A DNA stretch of 64,000 nucleotides. Origin: Pycnopodia helianthoides. Its lineage: Eukaryota > Echinodermata > Asteroidea > Forcipulatida > Asteriidae. Position 1 is the first letter of the stretch. The number at the start of each line of letters is the position of its first letter. The translations under genes and the position numbers were made by a program. Where the stretch lies: contig CM063249.1 of assembly GCA_032158295.1 (NCBI GenBank), positions 2,736,195 to 2,800,194 on the forward strand. The letters run 5' to 3'. Below the pieces are notes generated by a model. The model was not told where the DNA came from and made no database searches. It saw nothing but the letters and a program-made list of their open reading frames with translations. Positions 61,201-64,000 of the stretch are shown in pieces.

Positions 61201-63894
61201 TTCACAAGATATTATAGAGTGAGTTACATAAATTGTTATTGAATTGAAAACACAAGACCACCGGACTTGTCCGGTCATGAGTTTACTGGCCCAATACTAA
61301 AATCACTGGCCTCGGGCCTGCGAGCCCTGTTGGTGTCATGTTAAGGCATCAAATAGAAATATATACTACATGTATAGAGTAATAAGAATGTTCAACTTAT
61401 TGTTGATTTGTTCCTTTTCCCCCAAAAAAGGCTATTGTACTCGAAGGGAAGTATTGGAAGAGAACTCTAAGCACCGTTGTACGAGAGTACCAGAAATGGC
61501 GCATCTTCCATCGGAAGTTGAGGTCATCATCCCTAAGAGATGGAGACAAAGAGGAGGTTGGTTTGTAAACTTCACTTTGATTTTTTTTCATTTTCTCCCG
61601 GGCTCCACAGCATCTCCGTGTTTCGGACATGGTTTGGAAAGTTTTTTAACTACAGCTCCTCACTGGACTAGTCCACCCATCTGCGATCATTGGTGACTCA
61701 AATCTAACCACATTCAACTATCAATATCAACCGTACCTCTCCTTAACTCCTCTAGCCCCGCCCCTTGCCGACTCTGCTAAAGTGTACTGATGCACATGTA
61801 CAATAAGTGTAGATGAATGGATGAACACAAATATTGGATGCCTGTGAGTGCGTTGTTGCAGAATATAATCACAAGGTGAGATCCGGACTGTTCCATTTCA
61901 CTCGGCTTTGCCTCGTGAAATGGAAGGGCCAGATTTCACTGAAAGGTTATATTCTGCGACAATGCACGAGCAAAATGCAGTAAATTTGTGTTTTTTTAAT
62001 AACTCACACGATCTTTGTTATTTAAAGAAAGAAAATCAAAATAAACCCCCAAAAAGACACATCCAACCCACAACCTCAAGCCACTTATTAGCGTTAAGGG
62101 TTTAGTCCAACATAATACCAACTCAGCCCTCAGGTTACCATCTATACACCTGGGTTAAGAGAAGCAATTTATGGTTAAGTTCTTTGCTCAGGAATACCAT
62201 GACCAGGATCTGAACCCAAGCCCTGATGACCAAAGCCATCAGAACTTGAGTTACATGCTGGGCCAAATCTCATAGAGCTCCTTTTTTAAAAGCAGAAGAT
62301 ATTGCTTTAAAACCATTTCCTGCTCAGCTGAAAAGAGCAGGAGACCAGTCACAAGTGGAACATGTGAAATGGTAGGTTGGCTGGTAACCTTATTCTGGTT
62401 AGCATAATTTGGTTGTGCTTAAGCCTAGATGAATTTGGACCCTGAGCTCACCCAAGATTGTTATTTTGTTCCCGTTCCCCGCAGCAGGCCCAAACTCCAG
62501 AAGGATCCGTCTTCGACAGGTATGTTGGTATGAGCTCATCCCCTTCACCGGTCCCCATGATCCTGGATGACGAAGCGCTACTCTCGGAGTTCAATGACAC
62601 CCTCTTCTCTAGCCTTAGCCAGAATTCATTTCAATTTCCTGTGCCTCGGGAACTGAGTAAGTATTAATCTGTTGGGGTTTTTTTTTGGGGGGGGGGTCCT
62701 ACTTAATCAGTCACACACATTGTCTTGTCAGTGCCAAAAAGTTAAAAGTACAAACAAAAAAGGGACAATAGGAGGTCCCCGATTGCAGGTGTTTGCGAGT
62801 GCATGTGAGGTTTTCAGGTAGTGAATTCCAAAAGTTGGGTGAATTGCAAGAAACTACCGACCAATCGAGATCAAGATCGGGGGAATGATGTAGCGGAGTA
62901 CATTCTTGGACTTTTTCATCCCTATGCGTTTCTACTCTAGCTTGTTAGGTCGCGTTGGCTTTGTTTGTTTGACCTGTACCATTCTGTTGTAACTTAAGTT
63001 CTGTTTAGAAGTCTAGTGTCTCCTGGTATGAAGACATTTCTCTACAAGACTTGGTTTTTTGAATATGCCTCCATATTTGCCTCTGCTTCATTGTGTCTCA
63101 TATCATTCTCTTTCTTGTAGTTCTTTGTACATCTTTTTTCAAAAGGCATTAGGCATGTCCCTCAAAGTCAAGTGACAGTTTCACAGATTTCTTGCACAAG
63201 GTAAAATTACTGTAGTGGAGGCAATACTGTTATATGCAGACATATTGGTACGTTGACTTAAGCGTTCTCAAGAAGTGTACAAGAAAAACAAGATTCAACT
63301 GTTGTTATTAGTGGCAGAATTGGTTCTGCTGGTCTGGAATTTCATCTTTGAGAGGGCAAGGCCATTTTCATTTTGCAAAAGGCACTTCCATTGGAAAATC
63401 TTAAAAGTGTATGGCATGTATGGGAAACCTTTGAAGGGGCACCGAGGCCAAGACCAGGGCAGCAGAGGCCAGTACCTCCGTGGCCTCTGTGGCCTCTGTG
63501 TAGTTCCAGGCCTGCTTCTGTGGTGAGACAAGAACTCTCTGCCTGTGGCTGCTATCGAACCAATTCACCTGACGTCACGATCACAATAATCTTGGTTGCG
63601 CCATTTTGGGAGTCAATGCCCCCATACAATATGCTATACAGTGTAGTTTGCATTTTTGGCGATGCAACATTTACACCATAAATTTGTATGTTGCAATTCG
63701 GCTCCCGAATTGGCGAGAGTGGCAGACATTAACCGGGTGTGAAGTTGGTACAAGGGGTCAGTTAGGGGAAAACTCATTAGCATAAATTAACATTTGTCTT
63801 TGTGATTTTGTCGATACAGCCCATGTTGGTATCAACCCGGACATCATTCAACCAGGCCTCATCCAGCTTCAGCCTGCATTTGATAGCTACTCCG
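27814..63894 (+). CDS. MLXIP: Mondo (MLXIP/MLXIPL family) glucose-responsive bHLH-ZIP factor, 5' six coding exons
   Basis: Exons 27814-28205, 30071-30177, 57921-57994, 61431-61556, 62485-62656 and 63820-63894 join in frame to about 315 residues of the N-terminal half; the bHLH-ZIP end lies beyond the window. MondoA/ChREBP pair with MLX and activate carbohydrate-response genes when hexose phosphates rise. Mondo conserved regions seen: MCR1 IHSGHFMVS (68-76); MCR2 DIDVSFSKLFDCMSLAYTG (113-131, which in vertebrates holds the export signal); MCR3 WKDKIRLNNAIWREW (144-158, the 14-3-3 region); then KKRKPVVCHF and EGKYWKRT..VVREYQKWR (basic MCR4/5-like), LLSEFNDTLFSSLS, and QPGLIQLQP. So the glucose-sensing module is intact. 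Invertebrates usually have one Mondo gene, so the symbol MLXIP stands for the single orthologue. Its size is set by intron 2 (27.7 kb). Confidence 0.93.
28437..28543. repeat. Long hairpin with CGAGGC-GGAGCCGAG centre
   Basis: GAATATTTTCAT and GTTGAAAGATGGAATGTTC on the left pair with GAACATTCCATCTTTCAAC and ATGAAAATATTC on the right. The loop holds AACGAGGCGGAGCCGAGTT, itself partly palindromic. Confidence 0.85.
29149..29298. repeat. Two nested GC-rich hairpins
   Basis: GGTGCCCTGCCTC pairs with GAGGCAGGGCACC within 40 bp. GGTTGAGGGAGGTAGGGTACC pairs imperfectly with GCCCTACCTCCCTCAACC ending 29298. The repeated GCCCTGCCTCAAC units suggest a broken larger foldback. Confidence 0.75.
29690..29880 (-). 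repeat. Dispersed repeat Q (copy 1)
   Basis: Its reverse complement matches 58470-58690, sharing the CTCACAAGGCC, CACTTCAAGGTG, GCACGTTGCCACCT and GCATTCTGCTCTACC segments. Confidence 0.7.
30071..30177 (+). CDS. MLXIP: Mondo exon 2 (MCR3)
   Basis: The acceptor TTTTTGCAG precedes AGC; the donor is CAAT|GTAAGT; it leaves in phase 1. It codes LVSPKWKTFKGMKLSWKDK and RLNNAIWREWHQQ, nearly identical to vertebrate MondoA here. The junction gives Gly-Ala-Arg-Leu where vertebrates have Gly-Lys-Leu; another in-frame AG a few bases on would shorten it. Confidence 0.93.
30400..30525 (+). repeat. Dispersed repeat G
   Basis: GGCCCAGGAATT to GCCCCCTCAAAGA, with GTGCCCCTTCAAAAGTTT and CCCTTTGCAAAAT blocks as in the other G copies. 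Confidence 0.65.
31517..32227 (+). repeat. TTAA-type element, family E, interrupted by a family A copy
   Basis: The left end is TTAAAGGTGTTATACAGG then ATTGGTAAGG; the right end ACCAATCCTGTATTATACC is its inverse. Without the nested element it would be about 320 bp, the size of family D. Its right subterminal part (GGTTGATTACACAAAACATG) aligns loosely with family A. Confidence 0.8.
31593..31986 (+). repeat. TTAA-bounded MITE, family A (copy 4, nested in E)
   Basis: TTAA at 31593-31596 and 31983-31986 flank a 394-bp unit. The surrounding family E sequence resumes directly after it, so TTAA is the duplicated target. Confidence 0.9.
32545..32645 (+). repeat. Dispersed repeat J (second copy 37068-37178)
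   Basis: CCTTGAAATCCA, CCATGCAGGAA and CTTAATTGGTTGTCCTGGCC then AGGGTATGAAATTAT occur in the same order at both sites. Confidence 0.65.
32680..33065 (+). repeat. Dispersed repeat R (copy 1)
   Basis: It matches the reverse complement of 59727-60115 over nearly its whole length: AAGCTTTTTCCATTGGTTAA, ACCCTCCTACTGTCAGTGAC, ATGGTATTGAATGGTCAGAC and others. It ends in AGAGGGTTAA. Confidence 0.85.
33479..33845 (-). repeat. Dispersed repeat H
   Basis: It opens GGGCTCAAAAGTTACACTGG and ends GGATTTTCCTCCCAATTTC, with GTTCTGGTCCAGTAAA. It is the inverse of 49225-49745 and 60952-61330. Confidence 0.65.
34577..34751 (+). repeat. 21-bp tandem repeat, about 8 units
   Basis: The unit GGCTGCTTTATAAGGCTGTCT repeats with single changes and one unit shortened by 3 bp. 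The open frame through it (KAVWLLY repeated) comes from a period divisible by three, not from a gene. Confidence 0.9.
35099..35120 (+). repeat. Poly(A) run
   Basis: About 20 consecutive A. It may be the tail of a decayed retroposon, but no body is identified upstream. Confidence 0.7.
35455..35500 (+). repeat. (AAC)n microsatellite
   Basis: AAC units with a few A interruptions. The Asn-run frame across it is an artefact. Confidence 0.9.
35564..35725. repeat. Foldback element with GTTAACC-AGGCCTCGAATTT ends
   Basis: GTTAACCCAGGCCTCGAATTT on the left is the inverse of AAATTCGAGGCCTGGTTAAC on the right. The interior has two AAGGGCACCC blocks. Confidence 0.85.
36690..36865. repeat. Foldback element
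   Basis: TCATGATCAAAGCAGGCCTG pairs exactly with CAGGCCTGCTTTGATCATGA. Inner arms (AACATGGAGTTATGAACTCC, GCAGTAACTCGG) pair imperfectly around a GC-rich centre. Confidence 0.9.
38650..38740 (+). repeat. Retroposon-like 3' tail
   Basis: GGCGCTATGTAAGTTTTATT and then ATT-rich sequence resembles the end of the LINE fragment near 55380-55425. Confidence 0.4.
38930..39072. repeat. Dispersed repeat P (copy 2)
   Basis: It contains TATGACGTCACA, GCGCCCTCACTGAGGTCA, CATTGGCTGAGAGTTGTG and GCCAATGCAAGGGGTCTA, shared with 23935-24080 and the foldback at 59423. Confidence 0.6.
39125..39690 (+). repeat. Dispersed repeat L (copy 2)
   Basis: It has the same blocks as 6890-7200, but with a longer middle. 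The outer parts GTAACCTTTGTTTACA and TGTAAACATGTGATGTCAC are near inverse. Confidence 0.6.
40305..40475 (+). repeat. Dispersed repeat K (copy 2)
   Basis: See 25790-25970; block order and direction are the same. Confidence 0.6.
42200..42425 (-). repeat. tRNA-derived SINE-like repeat
   Basis: GGGACTCGAACCCA near 42395 reads on the minus strand as a B box (TGGGTTCGAGTCCC). The adjoining CTTGCTCACGGACACAAGTGCC block is close to one in repeat Q at about 58715-58740. Confidence 0.5.
42455..42600. repeat. Foldback family M (copy 1)
   Basis: ATATGGCCGTATCTCAG..GGCGGCTACG on the left faces AGCCAATTTGGACAG on the right. The family is also at 47125-47280 and 52775-52905. Confidence 0.55.
42682..42831. 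repeat. Foldback family B, full copy
   Basis: GGGCCCAATTTCATAGAGCT at the left and AGCTTTATGAAATTGGGCCC at the right, 150 bp. A right-half copy follows at about 42870-42949. Confidence 0.9.
43148..43309. repeat. Near-perfect palindromic MITE, family S
   Basis: GGGGTCGATTTCACAAAACT on the left and its exact inverse on the right. The arms extend for about 65 bp (CTAACTTAGGACTAGTCC and so on) with a 20-30 bp centre. The high arm identity suggests a young copy. Confidence 0.93.
43546..43768. repeat. Foldback family B, diverged full copy
   Basis: GGGGCCAATTTCATAGCATT to AGCTCTATGAAATTGGGCCC, 223 bp; the interior is more diverged than other copies. Confidence 0.8.
44379..44611. repeat. Foldback element with AGTCTTGG ends
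   Basis: AGTCTTGGTTCCAAGACGCT pairs with AGCGTCTTGGAACCAAGACT; the arms continue through CCAGTTGTGTAGT and inner CTCGCCACCAGAGGGCGCTA. It is 233 bp. Confidence 0.9.
45070..45164 (+). repeat. 95-bp direct repeat (second copy 45406-45500)
   Basis: Both copies run from AGTATTTT(G/A)AGAAAAAATAA to GTGTACAGCTTGCCT with about three differences. The 240 bp between them is unrelated to either. Confidence 0.9.
45626..45792 (+). repeat. Dispersed repeat G
   Basis: GGCCTGGAATTGCACAAAGG, GAGGCCATGGCCTCTGTTGC and GTGCCCCTTTCAAAAGTTTC blocks. Confidence 0.75.
47125..47280. repeat. Foldback family M (copy 2)
   Basis: AAGTGGCGGCTACAGCTACA on the left faces GTAGCTACAGCCGCCAATTC, and then GGATACGGCC, on the right. 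The Ala-rich open frame through it is an artefact. Confidence 0.75.
47332..47505 (+). repeat. Dispersed repeat G
   Basis: GGCCTGGATTTACTGGCAGG to GCCCTCTCAAAGATAAAATT, same block order as 45626-45792. Confidence 0.75.
49225..49745 (+). repeat. Dispersed repeat H
   Basis: ACGGCTCGAATTTCAGGGG, AAAATCCACAAGACCGCAGG, AGAATTTTTACTGGAC to GTTTACTGGCCCGAC and TTTCGAGCCCTG. The middle holds several AAGACCAGAATCAAA-type units. Confidence 0.7.
50024..50263. repeat. Foldback family B, near-perfect hairpin copy
   Basis: Left GGGCCCAATTTCATAGAGCT and right inverse; the arms pair for most of about 100 bp each (GCTAAGCACAACAATTTGCT against its inverse, AAATTTCTTCCTTGATAAAA against its inverse). It is the most symmetric B copy in the window. 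Confidence 0.93.
50864..51150. repeat. About 119-bp tandem repeat, about 2.4 units
   Basis: CTATAGAGCAAGGAAAAGTC / CCATAGAGCAAGGAAAAGTC and GATAGGTGTAGTACTGCAGT recur (GATAGG at 50911 and 51030). The third unit breaks off after GTGTTCAGTGT. Confidence 0.88.
51530..51740 (+). repeat. TATAGCGC-type dispersed repeat
   Basis: Begins AATAATAAGTAGATCTTATA and TAGCGC; continues with TAGGGCATTCCACAACTTGG. It has a layout similar to 55565-55890. Confidence 0.45.
51889..52310. repeat. Family S copy split by a 300-bp insertion
   Basis: The left arm GGGGTCGATTTCACAAAACT runs to GAGAGATAGGACTAG (51955), then about 300 bp of foreign sequence, then GACTAGTCCTAAGTACTGG. GACTAGTC flanks the insert on both sides, but part of that is native palindrome, so a target duplication is only suggested. 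Confidence 0.7.
52775..52905. repeat. Foldback family M (copy 3)
   Basis: GGCTGTGTGACCGAATAAGC, CGGCTACGGCTATGGCT on the left; AGCCATAGCC and CAATTCGGACACGGCC on the right. Confidence 0.75.
53960..54200 (+). repeat. tRNA-derived SINE
   Basis: A-box-like GTTTGCATAGTGG (53969-53980) and B box GGTTCGAATCC (54013-54023) are spaced as in a tRNA. The body contains GTGAATTGGGTTATCAGTCC, GTGGGTTTTCCCCTGGAA and ACATGTAAAACTGAAAATTC. The tail is AAT-rich (AATGAATAAAACAAAATG). Confidence 0.85.
54290..54670. repeat. Diverged repeat H-like segment
   Basis: It opens CAGGCCTTGTGCTTAAGC, has TAGCCCGCCGGGCCAGTAAA, and closes AGGGCGAGCCCTGG, the same 'ground plan' as repeat H with GAGCCCTG ends. Homology to H is uncertain. 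Confidence 0.4.
55190..55425 (+). mobile_element. 3' end of a decayed non-LTR retrotransposon (LINE)
   Basis: With one frameshift near 55222 the translation reads GERAFSTAA, then PRLWNGLP, and later SFRKGLRTEDL and stop. This is the usual C-terminus of a LINE reverse-transcriptase polyprotein (GERAF..AAPRLWN.LP, then SF+..L+T). It is followed by GGCGCTATATAAATAC and a TTAT-rich tail. The 5' truncation is typical. Confidence 0.8.
55565..55890 (+). repeat. Dispersed repeat T
   Basis: AATAATAATAATAAAATG, CTTGTATAGCGCATGTCAC, then TTTTAGCTTTGTCTTAAATG and CATAATTCTGCTGCTGCTAC. It resembles an antisense or non-coding retroposon common in marine invertebrates; class not resolved. Confidence 0.45.
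56816..56981 (-). repeat. Dispersed repeat G
   Basis: CAGGCCAGGAATCTCATC to GAGGCCATGGCATCTGTG, opposite orientation to 45626. Confidence 0.7.
57011..57202. repeat. Foldback family B, full copy
   Basis: GGGCCCAATTTCATAAGCTG at the left, CAGCTGTATGAAATTGGGCC at the right, with AACAAAATTATGCTTACCAG inside; 192 bp. Confidence 0.9.
57921..57994 (+). CDS. MLXIP: Mondo exon 3 (74 bp)
   Basis: The acceptor TTCTTTCTGCAG precedes TCT; the donor is CCGCAG|GTAAAT; it enters in phase 1 and leaves in phase 0. It codes FCKKRKPVVCHF and YPIAELAHFAPQ; KKRKPVVCHF matches the vertebrate basic segment after MCR3. It was found from family knowledge, as it is too short for an open-frame search. Confidence 0.92.
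58079..58265. repeat. Foldback family B copy
   Basis: GGACCCAATTTCATAGAGCT to AGCTCTAACATATTGGGCAC, 187 bp; starts 84 bp after exon 3. Confidence 0.8.
58470..58790 (+). repeat. Dispersed repeat Q with SINE-like B box
   Basis: It is the inverse of 29690-29880. Further right it has GTGCCTTGCTCAAGGGCACA and GGGATTCGAACCCACACTCT, which reads as a tRNA-like B box on the minus strand. Confidence 0.7.
59423..59591. repeat. Foldback element carrying two TGACGTCA sites
   Basis: AGACCTTATGCATTGACGTC pairs with GACGTCATGTGCATAAGGTC. Each arm holds the palindrome TGACGTCA (59436-59443 and 59570-59577), the full CRE/ATF consensus. Confidence 0.85.
59727..60115 (-). repeat. Dispersed repeat R (copy 2, inverted)
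   Basis: It begins TTAACCCTCTTGCTGTCTG and ends GTAGGAGGGTTAA, so it is also bounded by TTAACCCTC inverse ends. It matches 32680-33065. Confidence 0.85.
60436..60491 (+). repeat. Family C remnant at an insertion site
   Basis: AGTTAATGGCCATAAAAAAC matches the left part of the family C elements (AATGGCAATAAAAACTTAC). After the family A insert, the sequence TGAGAAGCACTG (60867 on) resembles the family C continuation TAAGAAGTGCAG. Confidence 0.65.
60492..60866 (-). repeat. TTAA-bounded MITE, family A (copy 5, nested)
   Basis: TTAA at 60492-60495 and 60863-60866 bound a 375-bp unit in inverse orientation to copies 1, 2 and 4. Confidence 0.9.
60952..61330 (+). repeat. Dispersed repeat H
   Basis: CAGGGCTCGATTTTTGGGGG, AAATCCACAAGACCACAGG, TTTTACTGGACCAGAAA to AATCACTGGCCTCGGGCCTG and GCGAGCCCTG. 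It is the cleanest uninterrupted H copy in the window. Confidence 0.8.
61431..61556 (+). CDS. MLXIP: Mondo exon 4 (42 residues)
   Basis: The acceptor TTCCCCCAAAAAAG precedes GCT; the donor is GAG|GTTGGT; phase 0 at both ends. It codes AIVLEGKYWKRT and VVREYQKWRIFHRKL, matching the vertebrate EGKYWK..I.IVIREYHKWR segment, a basic stretch linked to nuclear import. Confidence 0.95.
61848..61967. repeat. Long hairpin with CTCGGCTTTGCCTCG centre
   Basis: GTGCGTTGTTGCAGAATATAA pairs imperfectly with TTATATTCTGCGACAATGCAC. The centre TTCACTCGGCTTTGCCTCGTG parallels the centre of the hairpin at 28437. Confidence 0.8.
62260..62442. repeat. Foldback family B, diverged copy
   Basis: GGGCCAAATCTCATAGAGCT to AGATGAATTTGGACCCTG; interior GACCAGTCACAAGTGG and AACCTTATTCTGGTTAGCAT. 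It ends about 43 bp before exon 5. Confidence 0.8.
62485..62656 (+). CDS. MLXIP: Mondo exon 5 (57 residues)
   Basis: The acceptor CCCGTTCCCCGCAG is followed by CAG, a tandem NAGNAG site, so the first Gln may be optional. The donor is CTGA|GTAAGT, phase 1. It codes PMILDDEALLSEFNDTLF and SSLSQNSFQFPVPREL, matching the vertebrate LMSEFSDTLFSTLS segment. Confidence 0.94.
63000..63110 (+). repeat. Possible decayed LINE C-terminus
   Basis: CTAGTGTCTCCTGGTATG and onwards can be read SPGMKTFLYKTWFF, like the SLK..LKT.LF ending of LINE proteins. No other LINE landmark is intact, so this is weak. Confidence 0.3.
63330..63512 (-). repeat. Dispersed repeat G
   Basis: CTGGTCTGGAATTTCATC to GTAGTTCCAGGCCTGC with inverse ends. 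Next to it (63565-63615) is the CTGACGTCACGATCAC and CCATTTTGGGAGTCA block also seen near 8530-8580. Confidence 0.75.
63820..63894 (+). CDS. MLXIP: Mondo exon 6 (24 residues, tandem donors)
   Basis: The acceptor GTCGATACAG precedes CCC; codes HVGINPDIIQPGLIQLQPAF, matching vertebrate NADMIQPGLIPLQP. Two GTACGT donors lie 21 bp apart (63895 and 63916) in the same phase 1; the second would add seven residues. The gene continues beyond the window. Confidence 0.92.
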
Positions 63895-64000
63895 GTACGT
63901 TAGAGACGCTGCAAGGTACGTCACCATCGCTCACGTCCGGTTTGTACTTCAGCTAACTCTTTGTTTTGTCAGAAAAAAACTTAATTGTTGTCAAGTGTGA

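Larger units (their letters stand above)
57995..61430 (+). other. Mondo intron 3
   Basis: It is 3.4 kb. It holds foldback B (58079-58265), repeat Q (58470-58790), a CRE-bearing foldback (59423-59591), repeat R (59727-60115), a family A element nested in a family C remnant (60436-60900) and repeat H (60952-61330). Confidence 0.9.

Overview
The window is eukaryotic nuclear DNA. It holds spliced genes with GT-AG introns, tRNA-derived SINE pieces and a dense carpet of short inverted-repeat elements. The protein repertoire (an ARM/BTB protein, EMG1 and a Mondo-family bHLH-ZIP factor) is animal. The foldback repeats that end in GGGCCCAATTTCATAGAG and a SINE with intact A and B boxes look like those I associate with echinoderms. 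A sea-star-like or other ambulacrarian genome is my best guess, but that part is inference from memory.

Layout: (1) 230-3919 (+): the last three coding exons of an ARM/BTB protein that most resembles ARMC5; its 5' part lies outside the window. (2) 7312-11417 (-): a three-exon gene of unrecognised function whose exons join in frame to about 434 residues. (3) 15609-22167 (+): a complete five-exon EMG1 (18S rRNA pseudouridine N1-methyltransferase), 234 residues, followed 17 bases after the stop by a seven-unit 106-107 bp minisatellite. (4) 27814 to past the right edge (+): the first six coding exons of Mondo (MLXIP/MLXIPL, MondoA/ChREBP family), covering the N-terminal glucose-sensing module; intron 2 alone is about 27.7 kb.

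The genes show no operon logic and no obvious shared pathway: ubiquitin-ligase adaptor, unknown, ribosome biogenesis, nutrient-sensing transcription factor. Almost all remaining sequence is mobile-element debris. The most interesting signal is a set of non-autonomous elements with different interiors but the same degenerate end: TTAAAGG, a few variable bases, TACA, a few variable bases, TTGGTAA. The copies are bounded by TTAA, and two nested insertions show TTAA as the target site. At least ten copies of a second foldback family (ends GGGCCCAATTTCATAGAG) and several other hairpin families fill the introns. Exon calls rest on frame- and phase-consistent splice sites plus remembered family sequence. 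No database search was run.
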